From Harmothoe impar (taxonomy: Eukaryota; Annelida; Polychaeta; Phyllodocida; Polynoidae), in NCBI GenBank assembly GCA_947462335.1, contig OX381707.1, positions 59,745,773-59,809,772 on the forward strand: a DNA stretch of 64,000 nt. The letters are read 5' to 3'. Every line of letters starts with the position of its first letter. Position 1 is the stretch's first letter. Below the pieces are notes generated by a model. It saw only the letters and a list, made by a program, of their open reading frames with translations. It was not told the DNA's origin and did no database searches. Below, piece after piece: positions 1-12,963 of this stretch. A program made the position numbers and the translations under genes.

Positions 1-297
1 GGCAAAGAAGCACTCCCGGGGGCACGGTATCTTTCACAGGTGCACTTTACATTTTAGGTTTGTATTGCAGGGTTCATTGATTATTCAACCACGTTAAATT
101 ACTAGTATACGCTTCGCTCGGACTGTGAACGTTTTCAGATTTGCCTGAATTGAAATGTAAAGGTTATTAAATAGCCTAGAGCAAATCACAGTAACATAAG
201 TGCCCGGTATGGCAATATCATATACTAGGAGATAGAGAAGACACCATTACAGTATTATATTGCCGTTTAAATGCCTCACCTGCAGAATATGTATTCA

Positions 298-574
298 GAG
301 CTGCTCAGGGTAATAAGGCACAAGGGCAGGCTGTACATTAAGCTCCTCTTGAATGACATTGTGGCGTGGCTGTCACACGCTGCAGCGGAGGTAAAAGGAG
401 TGATGGTTAAATAACGAAGTGGGTGCAGGGTGGTTAGGTTTTTGCTGTATGCTTGTTGGGGCATCAAGGGTATAGGGTGTCTCAGGGGGACTTGGGCCAG
501 GTGTGGGGCCCCGTTTGTTATGGCCTCATAAAGGGAGCTGCTCGGGGAGGTCTGGGTCTGGCGCTGAGCTGCTC
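298..574. repeat. GAGCWGCTC motif cluster 1
   Basis: Three exact copies of the nine-base near-palindrome, all written GAGCTGCTC on the plus strand, at 298-306, 535-543 and 566-574. Two of the three are followed by CGGGG. The surrounding sequence is otherwise unremarkable. Confidence 0.85.
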
Positions 575-1737
575 GGGGTCCTGTGGGAGTGGGATGGGGG
601 AACAACAGTTGGTATAATGCCTTACTTTCCATTCTTCACACACTAATTGCTCACAGCTGAAATGGTTAACATGTTTACCGAAATAGACCCCACATCAATC
701 GTGTATAGATTGTGAACAAGAATGTTGTTCATGACTCTTTGGTATAATCATTTACGTGTGGGGACTAGATATCACTCTCCACCTGCTTCAATACTATAAA
801 GATGGGTCACATGGACTCCTTGTTATATGCTACATGCAACACTTGAGGAATACATTGGGTGTATATGGGACCTGTGGATAATTCTATTGCCTTGTATCTG
901 GAACTCTGGAGCCCGTATATATAGGCCTAGACCGTACACACACTGCATGATGGGTGCAAGTGCGCAGTAAAATAGCGATAAAGTCAGAAGAGTACAATTA
1001 CCCGAGTTTCTATTCTATACAGGACTTTACAAAGTTTTGAGTCATAAACCCTTTTTTATAATCCCTTTATACCGCCTGAACATCGAGGAGGTGCCAAGTG
1101 CCCCTGTGGTATTGAGGCCGGTAGGGAACAACAGTGAGGGTATCAATAGTTTGGCAGTGCATTCTATATTACACTGGGCACCTGCGACTTTCTTTTCACT
1201 CCATACCGGAAGTACCTTATGTGATTCTGGCGCATGCGTGTAGGATGGCAGGTGTTCACCATTGTTCTTCTTCCAGAGGCCACCAGAATGAGAAGACTAA
1301 CGGATGAGGGATGCATGGAAAAATGACGGAATATGGGTTAGGAGCTGAATGCTAGGAGTGGTACTTCACATGCAAACACTCCCATGGTTCATGAACAATG
1401 TGACTTTATACATGCATTTCTCCTTCGTATAGGTTTACCCCTTATGCATGAACACTTTGCAAAGAGACGTATGCAGGGAGTGTCAATGAACATAGATACT
1501 GCTCTATGGCAAGAATATATACCATGAAATAGTCCAGGAGGAGTAGGCAGGTGTAGTTGTTCGAAAAAGCCATGTCAACACTGTCATCACTTTATTTGAA
1601 CTACTAGTAACCTGTTTCTGTTGTTTGAACATCCAAGATGTAAGAAAGGGAAATCAATGAGCTCGTCTGAAAGACTCGTAGATCGGGAAGAAGAGGATTG
1701 GAACTATTGATCTTTTTCAAACAGGACACATCCTCCT

Positions 1738-1806
1738 CCCCATAATGGGAATCGAACCCAGGGTCCTGGGATCAAAGGTGCTCCAACGCTAACACTAAAA
1801 GGGGAA
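1738..1806 (-). other. tRNA-like segment, degenerate (possible SINE head or tRNA pseudogene)
   Basis: On the minus strand there is a perfect pol III box B word, GGTTCGATTCC (1758-1748), flanked by complementary bases (TGGG/CCCA) like a T-arm. About 35 bases upstream is an imperfect A-box-like stretch, TAGTGTTAGCGTTGG. The ends CCCC and GGGG can pair as an acceptor stem. The anticodon arm does not fold into a standard 5-bp stem with a 7-base loop, so an intact tRNA gene is unlikely. Confidence 0.3.
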
Positions 1807-1935
1807 AGAGGAGCAACACACTCTCCATTATAACATGGCCAGATGCCCACAGAGGGTGCTATCTGCCCCTATAGAGCTGCTATCCATGGCCGCCAGGTGT
1901 CTAAAGGTGGGGGCAGAGGGTGGTGTGTGTCACAG

Positions 1936-1949
1936 GCACCAGAGGGCGG
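1936..1949 (+). promoter_or_regulatory. CTCF-like core site
   Basis: GCACCAGAGGGCGG matches 13 of 14 positions of the bilaterian CTCF core CCASYAGRKGGCRS. This is a motif match only; occupancy cannot be inferred. Confidence 0.4.
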
Positions 1950-3336
1950 GTTGGTGGGAATCATGTCAAGGTCAAGTGGACTGGCCCCCGGGCAGCATGA
2001 GCAGGAAAGGGAGAGGGGGAGTAGAGAGTAGAAGCATTGACGTCCATGCTGACGAGATGGGTCAGAACAGGGAATAGTAGTCAGTATGTTGGTGTATCTT
2101 AAATATGATATTATATGTGCCCTTGATATCAATAATGACAAGCATAACAAACAAAACATACCGTTACTTTAGAGTCTACTCCCTTCGTCTTTAATACATA
2201 TCCAATGATGTGTCTTAAAGTGGCCCTGTCACCAGGGCGAGGTCACAGCCTTGGTGGTGAGAGTCCCACCTTTAGTTCTTCTTTTAAAGAGTATAACCCG
2301 TCGCCTTATGATAGACATGCTGTAGAAGATATATATACCAATAAGAACTATATAAGTCTCATACAGTTTGATTATGACAGTCATTTGCAATACACTGTGC
2401 TTCACTGATACTATTCTCCTATTCTATAGTTGGTAGGAGGGTGTGGTTTCGGCACGGGTATTAGGGGCTGCCTCTGTTTTCATTGGTTGAGTGGGGCCGT
2501 GGACTAGGGCCTGGATGGCAGCCCACGGTGGGGGCTTAGCTAGGAGTTCTATTCGTCCAAGACGGCCAGGTAAACTAGGGGAAACAAAGATTATGTACAG
2601 GATGAGAGTAGGCTGGGTGGAGATTAGGGGGATTAAGGGGAGGAGTGCAGGGTAGGTCGATAGGGTGGGGCAGGGATAGAGGTGGTAGTACTTAGTATAC
2701 ATGTTGTGCCAGACTGAAGGGGTGGGGAGCGTGTAAGAAGGATCTGTTAGTATTGGTAAGACATCCGAATAAAGACTTTAGACAGCACAGACGTAAACAG
2801 ACGCTACACGGACTTGTATAAGCTCTGCATTACACAAGGCTTCTGATATCACAAACCCGTGTTGAACTTTACAAGGTGTGGTTGGGTGTTTTGCTTTCAG
2901 ACGTTGGGTTCTTAAGACTATGTATCGCCGTCTTGAATATGACAAAATGTGTACATTTGGTTGGCTTCAGACACAAGACCAGATATATAATTAAGATTTG
3001 TAGAAAAAGCAAGAAGGATTTCAGAGATAGAAGAGGACCATCATCTTTGTGTTTTCACAATGTCAGCCATGCTACATGTGCATAAAGGGACTTCCTTTTA
3101 TCTCCCCCCGATCGTCCTCCTATCCCACTCTGTCATTTCATTTCTGCTCAGTGAGTTTCCCAGGTTCTTCCCAATTTCCCAATTCCCCCATGTCAGCCGC
3201 ACAAACCAAATAGACTCAGAAAGATGGGTATGACCGGAGCAAAGAACAAGCAACATAAGAACACTGGCATCAACATGTCTTTGATGCACCCAGGGGGTTC
3301 TCCAGCACGGTCCCCATCTCCTTAATAAAGCCATTG

Positions 3337-4814
3337 GAGCAGCTCAATGGTGGTGAGCAAATGGAAATAGCTGGTGAGCTGGTGTAAACCCATCTGCAGG
3401 CTGTCTTCCCAGAGGGGGATCAGCTGAGCAGGCTGGGTTTCTACCAGAGCCAGGTCTCAATCCTCTGGCATCTTAATGAGGCGGCCTGGGGCCTCGTCAG
3501 GGGTGCTGTGGGGTTGGGGAGGTACCCTACAACGTGTAATAAACACTGGTTACTGCATCAGGATGCGTCCTCCAGGGTATAGACGGGTTGGATGTGTGGA
3601 CAAGGGTTGGAGGTGGCCACAATCACATATATATACGTGCGTATCGATATTGGCCTTTGACAGTAGAAACCCCAACCCCTAATGATGAGAGCGTCCTCTG
3701 TATAAGGCTATGTAAAAAAAAACTCCAATGAAATCCTTGCCTATATCCCTTCCGCCATCTAATTAGTATTTGCTTCCTACGGCACTGTATATGGCATGGT
3801 TATCTAGAACACATGCAAGTGATCCTGTAAAATGAGAATTATGGTAAATCAATGAAATTGCTTCCTGATCTGCGTAGTTACTGTGTGCACAAATCTTTTC
3901 CTGTTCTACTAATGTGCACCAGTTGTGTCATTAATAGTCCCGGAACATGTCCCAGTTTGTTTGTATATCATACGAATAACATAAATGGTATTTGTATACT
4001 CGTGTTGCTGGCTGGTCAAATCCCATATAGAGTTAACAGGGGTAGACTGCCTTCTGGAACTAGCCTAGAGCTGGTTTAGAAGTGTTTGGCTTGAGGAGCA
4101 GTTGCCTCCATTGGGAAATCCCTATGGCAGGCGGCCCCTCAGTTGGCGAGCAGCTCAGTAAATGGATGCACATCAGGGGCTAGGGTCAAAGGGGAGCAAC
4201 AGAGGGCAGGTGGACCGTAACTTACAGGTCCCTCCGCACGTAGCTAAGATTAGCCTCCTTGGGGGGAGATGTTGACCTGCTCCTTGCCCTCCGAGCAGCT
4301 CCAGGAGCAACTCGAGCCCTCTGTGTATCCACCAGGGCACCTGAGACATAGTTCCTCACCTGTAAACCAGGAGGCGCTGCCAGCGCAGATGCCCAACTCA
4401 GAATACGAACCGGAAGTCCTGACCAACTCGATAAGCAGGAGGATGCCCTCTGGCGTAATTAGGTGCAGTGCTAGGGTCAATAGCACCTGGTATCGGGGGA
4501 GGTAAGATGTAGGGAGGAGGGAGAGGGAGAGAAGGAGGGAGAGAAGAGGGGAGAAAAGAATGGACGAGAAAAGGGAAAGAAGGCAGGGCATATGTAGTAC
4601 AATTTAGGAGATGAAATATTGCAGTTGTGAAAAGTAGGTTATCAGAATGCAAGGAAGACCAGGGGCAACGGCCGGACATGAGGGCAGGGCTGTGGTGGGA
4701 ACAGAGGTACAACACAGGGGGAGGGGGACCACCTGTACATGCCAGGTGCTAGAAGAGGCTTACTTACTCTGAGCAGCTCTGAGTGGGGTCAGTAATCTTT
4801 AGGATGAGCAGCTC
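3337..4814. repeat. GAGCWGCTC motif cluster 2
   Basis: Five exact GAGCAGCTC copies at 3337-3345, 4148-4156, 4293-4301, 4771-4779 and 4806-4814, all in the same orientation, plus a one-mismatch copy (GAGCAACTC) at 4305. Flanks differ from copy to copy, so this is not a tandem array. A CTCF-like word (AACAGAGGGCAG) lies at about 4198-4209, between copies. Confidence 0.85.
4511..4588 (+). repeat. polypurine tract
   Basis: About 78 bases of almost pure A/G in GGGA/GAGA units on the plus strand. Such tracts can form triplex DNA. They also create spurious Leu/Ser/Pro-rich frames on the opposite strand. Confidence 0.8.
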
Positions 4815-6008
4815 GAGCCGGGAGGTAAGTGTCCCTACCACCTGCCACTGAATGAGCCTCCCCTTCCCATACCCTCTCCATTCACCGTCGGACGTAGCTC
4901 AATCCCACCTGCCAGACACTTAAGGTATGTTGTTGTGACAGGGTCAGTTCCTGTGTCCATACTGGGCCAATTTATCATGGCAGTATCCTCCTAGATACTC
5001 GTACATCTACCTAGCAACAATGCTACGATGGGAAATCTGAGTTTTGCGCAGCACTTTTGGGATTGCCGTCAATTCCAAAAGCATATTTCAGTAGGTAATG
5101 GATGTGATAGCTAGATTTTAACAAGCTAATGCATTACTCTCAGCGATATGTACAGAGGCACTTATACATATACAGCTGATATATTGGACTTTAAGATTTC
5201 CATTTTCTTCTGTAAATATTTGCTCACTGCACTTGCTATTTGGGCGAAACTCAATACTAACATTACTGTGCATTACCCACCAATAAACAAGACCACCTTC
5301 AATGGAATTGCCTTGGCACATAAGAGCTTCCTGTGACCTTCAGCCTATATCCATTCTCTTTTTTATAGGGCTTCTTTAGCTGCTAGCGGGCTGCTGTTGT
5401 TGTAAGGTGTGAATGGAGGGGAACTTTGGGGTGTCAGAAGATGGCAGTGTGGTGCAGTTAAGGGGGGCCTCCACCTCCACCTGTTCACCTCTACCCCACC
5501 TGTAATGACAAACCTCCTCATGAGTAGGGTCAGGATGGGGCCTATCATGTTACCTGCAGCACACCTGTGTAAGCCATACTACCCATCCCTATACTCCTTC
5601 TCCATACAGCTTAAATATCCTTAGCCTCGCCCTCCAAAAAAACTAAGTTTATCATGGACTCTTCCGCTGGGAGTTTACCACCAAAAACCAAGGGTATTAA
5701 GCATCAGGAGACAGTAACTGGGCACTTTACAGATCTATAGCATGTGACCAGATCGTATACGAGACCATTCTACTTTTATGTGTACCTATCCCTCCTATAT
5801 CAGCGATTGGTGATGTTATTGCGGCGTCACCAACAGGTGGTGTCTGGGTAAAAGCTCCCCGCTCAGTTTTTCCACTGTTGATTTAGAGCAACTGTAAATT
5901 CGACTGTAAATTCGAAAGATAACTGTATTGGGGGGGGGATGTGGATAATATAGTACTTTCTTTCTGTCCATGTGATAGCCGTGAAGTCATTTTAACGGTA
6001 TATATAAC

Positions 6009-6098
6009 CCAGTGGGCACAGAACATCGAATCAACATTGATAAGTGGTTATCAATTGCAATGTTGATTCAGTGTTGAATTGAATTATGTGCCTACTGG
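6009..6098. mobile_element. 90-bp palindromic MITE (CCAGTGGGCAC family), copy 1
   Basis: It begins CCAGTGGGCACA and ends TGTGCCTACTGG, which are imperfect inverted complements. Inside are AATCAACATTGA and CAATGTTGATTCA words that pair with each other. A diverged relative lies at 18356-18451. No coding capacity; a non-autonomous foldback element. Confidence 0.65.
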
Positions 6099-6909
6099 CA
6101 AAGAGGATGTTGTCTGTTGCAGCCCGTCGACTTAGTCAGTCACAGCCAAACAAACCAGTAGCGCGTCAAACCACCATGTGGGAAAATGTGCTATCTGGAA
6201 TGATCATCAGACCATTAAGCTTGTATTGGACATGCAATGCGGTATGGAGGCCTATGTGAATCTTATCTTACATGTGTGTATACTAAATCAGTGGCAAGCC
6301 TGTTACACCTAACAATCCCTGCACATTGTAGACCATTTGCTGTATTGCACTAAGGCCACAGGACCCCATGAGTGTCTCAATGAGGCACTTTTGATCTATG
6401 TCCCCAGGTTATTCATTAACAGTAGGTAATTGGTACCTACATAACCATGCTGATGAAAGGAATCTATTGGTTGTGTAGGGCTTATGAGCCTACACTCCCT
6501 ATTAGCTCCACCACACGCGACCTCAGGTAGTAAATCTTAACCACTACCTCGCCATATAGTCCTGGATCCTCGATGGTTGTAACAGATACTGTTCTTGCTT
6601 TTTATTGGGATGAAATATTGCTATGTTCCCAATTCTGGATTATCCTTGGTATTTTTATCCCTTCTCTGGTAGATTTTATTCTTGGAAGACTTGGCGGTAT
6701 AAATGCACCTAGCAAAAGAAAAAAATCTTAAGATCCTCATGTCGAGCCCTACTCACGCCACCTGGTGTTTAGAATGGACACCTCCTGTGTTTAAGTCCTC
6801 CCGGCATGCAACATCGTGTAGTGGTCACGTGATGTAATGTTCCCACAGCTTATGAGGGTATATTTCCTGCCCCCTGCCGTTCAGTACTCTTTATCACTTC
6901 ACACACAGA

Positions 6910-6980
6910 AAAGTGAGAGTCATTGTCGCACTGCCTGACTCTCAGGTGAGGGTAGTTTTAGCGACAATGACTCTCACTTT
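6910..6980. repeat. perfect 20-bp hairpin
   Basis: AAAGTGAGAGTCATTGTCGC (6910-6929) is exactly reverse-complemented at 6961-6980, with a 31-base loop. The arms extend imperfectly through cagaaa (6906-6911) and tttctg (6983-6988). A weaker relative sits at 30060-30138. Probably a small MITE; a structured RNA is possible but unsupported. Confidence 0.75.
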
Positions 6981-7034
6981 AATTTCTGAGGGTCTTGTCT
7001 TGCCATACCTAGTACAGAAAGTGCCTCATGTGTT

Positions 7035-7700
7035 CCCCTCAGTATACAAAGGTCGTAAGTGAAAAATTCATGTTTTGAGATATGAGCAAAATAAGAAAAA
7101 TCAATGTAATCTTCAGGCTGTAATTCCTAAAATACATAATATATTGTTCCAGAAATCGTCCTACATGTAAACAATAATAAGTAGAAACTAATTATATGAA
7201 TTATACTAAAATATCCTACCTAGTCCAATAGTAAATATGGCAATAATTAGTGAAAAATGGGGAAAATTAGGTCACTTACGACCTTTATGTACTGAATTGA
7301 ATGTATATTTTTGTATATTTATTCAGTAAACAAAGATTGCAATTGATTTCTTTAGTTCAAAACTGTAAGGAAATGCCTAAATAGTTGGCTAATTTAAGCC
7401 TAATGGTCACTAAATGAATCTTTTATATTTTTAGTTGCTTATGTTACTTAAAAAGATTATATAATACACATCTTGCTGTTGCTTAATTAGCAACAGTGAG
7501 ATTTCTGCTAAAATGAGCAATTTCTGTAATGTTCCCCTTATATTCCCCGCCTTTATACTTCAAAGTTAGCATATTTTTGTAAAAATATCCAAAATGTAAC
7601 TATACAATAGGAATCATATAAAATAGTTAGAAAAATCCGACAAAAATGCTGTCTTAATAATAAAATATTTTTTCACTTACAACCTTTGTATACTGAGGCG
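7035..7700. mobile_element. 666-bp MITE with 7-bp target duplication
   Basis: The left end, CCTCAGTATACAAAGG then TCGTAAGTGAAAAA (7037-7066), is nearly exactly reverse-complemented at 7669-7698. The element is flanked by direct repeats ATGTGTT at 7028-7034 and 7701-7707. An extra degenerate copy of the terminal sequence (tcacttacgacctttatgtactg) lies inside at about 7270-7292. The interior is AT-rich and non-coding. The TIRs and 7-8 bp duplication suggest a DNA-transposon derivative, with hAT-like superfamilies most consistent with that duplication length. Confidence 0.8.
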
Positions 7701-8917
7701 ATGTGTTAATACCAAAGTATGATCAGTACTATTTAGCCGGGGAAAATCCTCATATAATGTGTTAAATCTTGCAATTTTCAATCTCTCTCAATGTCTGCTT
7801 CGGGGTCTGCTTCAAGTATCGTAATAATATACTAAGGACCCGTTTGGTGCCCTTCTCTCTTTCTCTACAACTACGCCCAGATGAGAAATGAGAAAGGCCC
7901 CTGGCTTGACTTTTCTTCAGTGTCCCCCTGTCCCTCCTCAAGCTCTCACCTCTCCTACATTGCACTACATGTACAGTCCGATTGTGTTACTCTCTGTTGG
8001 TGTTTTAATCACATCGTGTACTATGATACTTTGCCCTGGTAACCCCATACCTTCTGCGTCATAAAAAAGTAAATTGACTCCATCGTATACGCATACTGTC
8101 TATCTTTTTCTTCTTTTCTTTTTCTGTATGGATCCAATCATATCCCGTTTATAGTGACTGAATCGTGGATTGCGTGACCACACGAGGAAGAGCAGAACGT
8201 CAGATAACCTTGATTTCTATACAGCAAGCCCCGCCGATCTCCCACTCAGTATATTGTGTGGGCTAGATCTACGCCTAACTATAGTTCTCCATGCATCTGT
8301 ATATTATGATGTGGTGAAACTGCTTTCATTCTACGAATTGAAAGAGACCATAATAGAACAAGTAACATTCAGAAATATCTAACAGTGTCTGGTCAGAGTA
8401 ACATGAATAAAACATATAGTAACTAGGGTGTTACATGGGCCGCTACAATGCGTCCCCGCAGGGCAGTTACAGGGAAAATACTGACATGGTTTCATACATA
8501 TGCTCCCCATAACTTTAATATACATTCCACAATATTGGTTAACCCCTTCATTTAATCCCAATGAATATGCGCTCCTAATAGGCATAGTGATTCTTATGTC
8601 ATGTAACTCATACCTATATTAAAAGACCTATGATTGTGCAGCTATCCCTGATTCTTAGCACTGTGTGAGTGGGTAGCCTGTGGCACCTATATGTGCAGTA
8701 GGAGAGCTAGAAAGTCTCAATCAATGTCAAATATGGAAGAATCTATCTATATCTCCAAATAGGTTTAAAGTTACTGGCGGTTTCTATACATATTGGGTTA
8801 TCCCATTAGAGGTGCACATTTTTATTGCAACCAACAGTTAATATTTTGTGACATATTATGTAAAAATATATGACCGTGCATCAACTTATTAGAAAATGTG
8901 CATTCATATTATGAAAC

Positions 8918-9114
8918 TACCGTACCGTCGCGTTTAAGCGCCGGGTATTGAATAAGCGCCGGTCTTGTATAAGCGCCGGGGGTATGAGGGTCTTGAAATT
9001 ACCCTTAAGTACTAAAACTGGATCTTGAATAAGCGCCTGTCTTGTATATGCGCTTGGGGTAAAGACCCCTCCAAAGTTATAAGCGCCGGGGCGCTTAAAC
9101 ACGACGGTACGGTA
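8918..9114. mobile_element. 197-bp GCGCTTAT-type MITE, copy 1
   Basis: Terminal inverted repeats TACCGTACCGTCGCGTTTAA and its near-exact complement enclose several direct and inverted copies of GCGCTTAT followed by TCAAGA or ACAAGA. The terminal TACCGTACCG itself contains a tandem ACCGT. A related element of almost identical length, inverted, is at 27584-27779. No open reading frame of its own. Confidence 0.85.
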
Positions 9115-10181
9115 CATGTTCTGATAGACAGAATGCATCCATAAAACATGATACAGCTATGGTCTAATCCCCCATACTTAAAGTCAAAGTAGCCCTATAT
9201 TTTCCCCATAATAAGAGTAGACTTATGGTCATTTTAAGACTATAAATCTTTACACAGATAATACCTCATGCATAGATAATAAGAGATACAGATTCATATA
9301 TAATGTTAGTGAAATAATCAACAGTCTATTTAACATACCTTTTGAGTTATTACATTCTAAACTGAATGGACATTCTACTCCCGGTGCCTGTGCCTGCCTG
9401 CAGGGTGGCTACTCAGCCCTGACCACCCTGCACTGACCACTGTGTGCCCTCAGTGTGAGTGCCATGAGCCTGATAGGTTATGTATAGGGCAGCAGGGGTA
9501 CAAATATAAGGACTTTTTCAACTTTACAGCATTCTCAAACATTTAATATAACAGATATCTTTATTCTGCTTTTTTGCATTGCCTTAATCTACTTATTTTC
9601 TTTGGGGACCAGTAGATAAAATACTCTGATGATAATAGTTCATTTTCGATGAAACACCCTAGATATAGTGCATGTAGCAGGAGTGCACATAAAAGTCATA
9701 TATAAATCCACGTCATTGTAATAAAATACATTCTCAATACTGTTATTCCAGAAAAAGGTCATAACAATTATATTTCTTAAAGACCACTGCATCATTATGA
9801 CAACTGCACAGCATTGAAATGCAAGCATTGTCGTGCAGATCCTATATAAAAGAAACTTCGCCGTGAACCAAGTTTGTCTGGTAACTTTTAGAGTGAGACT
9901 GTTGCAGCTGAGACCGCGGACACAGATGGCACAGGATGATCCCCTAATCAATTAGATCTGCAAGAAAAATACTCCCCAATCAATAGCTTCAACAAAAGAA
10001 GTGGGAACATCATTGAGTTACTTTCACCTCGTCCCTTCTCAATTCCTCTGGTACCCGGGGCAGGAGAAGGCGCCAGCTGAGGCCCCGATGTGTAGTGTGA
10101 GGGGAGTGGGGGCTGAGGGTGTGGCATTGGGGTGGAGAAGTTTTGTTCCTGTCTTTGTCATTGTTTTCTTATCCTATTGTT

Positions 10182-10202
10182 ATGTGTGTGTGTGTGTGTG
10201 TG
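10182..10202 (+). repeat. (GT)n microsatellite
   Basis: About ten TG units in a row. Confidence 0.95.
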
Positions 10203-10326
10203 CCGGCGTTTGTTTCCGTTTATGTTAGCATAGTATCTTAAACGGCACTCAATGATTATTTTACGACAATCAAATTGTGCATAAATTCCAAAAGCAATGC
10301 CAGCTGAAGGTTCTCTGTCCTTGAAA

Positions 10327-10515
10327 TGTCACGCTCCGTCATATCAGGACACGTCAACGAGCGTCACACGTCTGTGACGTTTATGACGTGACGTGACAGG
10401 TCTTTGGCAGAATGGGACGGTACTTAGTATGGGCCATAGTCTGTAATTAGAGAGGGCATTTGGCTCTGTGAGTATGCGAGACGCAAAGACGTAGTTGGTC
10501 AGTCACGTGTGACGT
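10327..10515. promoter_or_regulatory. TGACGT/ACGT cluster (CRE-like)
   Basis: Around eight ACGT-core words in two groups: 10329-10400 (including TGACGTTTATGACGTGACGT and the perfect stem CGTCACA-cgtc-TGTGACG) and 10503-10515 (TCACGTGTGACGT). Such words are half-sites for CREB/ATF-type bZIP factors. The dense palindromic arrangement could also be a decayed foldback element. Confidence 0.4.
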
Positions 10516-11764
10516 AGGTGCGTCTTGTCACATGTCCCGAAGAAAGGATGGGCTCTACATGTCTTTCCATTCTTCCAGGATGCCTTAAAGGGCACAAGTA
10601 AAGTATAACTCAGAAGATCTTCAAAAGAAATACGAGGGTCGCAGAAAAGGAGTCCATGTATGTGGAGGTAAGTTAACATGAGGGAGGAGGAGGTGGCTCA
10701 GAGGGCAGCAGGGGGAGGGTATATGCCTTACACCTTTGGCAATCAGCAGTAAACAGATCCACTTGTGCCGAACCACCCCACAGCGCCCGAACAAAAACAT
10801 GTCTCCTCCAGCCCCGCCCCCCACCACGCCCCCTCCACACGGCGCCCGGGCGTCCGGCCCAAGGGGGAGGGGCGGGAATGTGGGCGCCCAACTAGCGCCA
10901 TGTGACATGGTGGTATGGTACAGGAGGAGAGGGGGAGGGGTACTGGAGGAGGGGACAGGACAGGAGGGCGGCGGGCAATGGGCCAGGTGAGGCCGAGAGT
11001 CAGGGCAACAGGCGGTCGTCGTCATGCCATGCCACCAGTCGTTATGCCAACAGCCACTAGCAATACAAGACATGTTTCTATGCAGGGTGCATGGAAGGCC
11101 ACTGGCTCTACTGATAACTCTAAAGCATCATGCGCCAGGAATGCCTTCGATATGCAGCTTGTTAGAATGTGGCAATCGATGGTCAATGCTCAAGTATCGA
11201 AGGATTTGATATGCCCAGCAGCCCAGGTAGTGTCGTCCCAATTCATGTATTTTATAAAAGCTATATAGTAAATCTACTAATTTAAAATATACCGGGTACA
11301 TGTAGTCCCAGGATGTAAAGAAAGTGTTTGCCTGCCCCCTGAACCATTATCAGTAGTAGATAGCATCTTAATGGGCAAAGAGTGCCTCCTGTCATTGGCA
11401 TGACAAGGGCTCATGTCAGTCTAGAGGAATGTCCAGGTGGGTATAAGGCAGCAGGTATAGAGGTATGTTATAGGGGTGAGGGTATTGTGCAGCCCCATCA
11501 TAGATTAGATATGTAGTAATAATACACAGGTTACACGGACGAAGAGCACTATTACACCTTCGTGATATGGCACTTGGCACACCGCGATAGAGAGCACTGG
11601 AAGATGGATGTTTCTTTTTGGGGATTATGAAATTGTTGACATGTACTCAGTGACTTGACACTTTAGACACGGGATGTGTATTATACCACCAGGAGGCATG
11701 TAAGACTCCAGACCTTTAATATCAGTATGCCCAACTGCAAGCGTCTCTCAACGGCCATTGCCTT

Positions 11765-11972
11765 GTACACTGTAAATAGTTAGTGTATGTACACAGTATA
11801 ATCTACTGTAGATCTACAGTAGAATCTACAGTAGAATGAATTTACAGTAGAATCTACTGTAGATTTACTGTAGAATTGTTTACCTACAGTAACCTATATA
11901 CCTACAGTATAATCTGCTGTATACCTCCCGGGGTATACCTACAAAAATGGCAACCAACCTTTTACAGTGTAC
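11765..11972. mobile_element. 208-bp element built from TACTGTAG/CTACAGTA words
   Basis: Perfect 12-bp terminal inverted repeats, GTACACTGTAAA (11765-11776) and TTTACAGTGTAC (11961-11972). Inside are about a dozen forward and inverted copies of TACTGTA/TACAGTA, so the interior is strongly self-complementary. Shorter related sequence lies at 29583-29708. Confidence 0.7.
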
Positions 11973-12963
11973 TGTAACAACCTGCTGATATATGCCATGC
12001 TTCCCAGAAATGTCACAAGTGTTATGAATGTACCATTGCGTTATCAGTGTACCATCAGTGTATTACTAGTACCACTCATGAGATGACTTATCTGTATGGA
12101 CATGGCTACGTTAAGGGCCGATCCAGGTGCAACATGGCTTTAATACGGGCCTGCCCCGGCACTGCCATGCATCCATACGTCAGAGATACGTCAAAGTCAG
12201 CCCCCATCTTCTCGATATCAACACCAAAACGTGGTGACGTCTTGTCATGACAGTAACAGACAGAGTGGGTTCTCCCTCCCCTCTGCCTACCCCAGTATAC
12301 GTTCCCTCCTGCCTGCCTGGGGTAAACGAGTGCTGTCATGCTAAGGGTCAGGGGCCACAGGGCCTGGGGAGAGCTGCACCGAGCCAGAGACATGCTAGGG
12401 CCTTTAGAGGTACCCACCCAGATAAGGATAGTAGCAGCGGAGGGAGGGGGATGGGTGCACCACCCCCCCCCATATGGCCATACTCTTTGTATCTGTCTAA
12501 GGCTTTATACTATTTTGATATATGGTAAGATCATGTAAATATGACTACGGTACATGTGACCTGTTTTCATGTTCATGTGTATTTAGTAAAGACCCTCCGG
12601 ACAGACATGAAAATGTGAAAGCAAAGAAGATGATTTACATGAAATGATATTTAGGCTTCATAAATCATGGCAGATGAAAAGCTAAGATGGGCATATCACG
12701 GGATGCTTCAAATGTTTCATATTCATAGATGCCAAGAGCGTACCATTAAATTCCAACTGGTCACTTAGGATTATGTATCTAGTATGCTTTTATCAAGTGT
12801 CATGATAATATTCAATGCCCGAAGCACAAAGATAAGGAAGAACATAATTTGCATAACCGGGAAGTCAATAGTTATTCCTGGTACCACGAGGGTCGTGCAT
12901 TGAGGGTTACTCTATGGATGAACATGCACATGTAGATACATGTCTCATGACCTCACAAAGAAG

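Larger units (their letters stand above)
1..5900. other. intronic segment without genes
   Basis: Apart from two GAGCWGCTC clusters, the tRNA-like segment, CTCF-like words and the purine tract, I see only unique-looking non-coding DNA. Frames here are short, lack splice logic and match nothing recognised. Confidence 0.6.

Noticed and set aside
4250..4591. Minus-strand frame with Cys-rich tail (CLRCPGGYTEGSSCSWSC), EGF- or TNFR-like at a glance
   Set aside because: Part of the Cys/Ser content comes from GAGCAGCTC repeats read on the minus strand; spacing fits no Slit EGF module and the upstream half is a purine-tract artefact.
8917..9138. Frames across the GCGCTTAT elements (also 27518-27841)
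   Set aside because: They follow the repeat modules (RRLFKT-type residues) and are not proteins.
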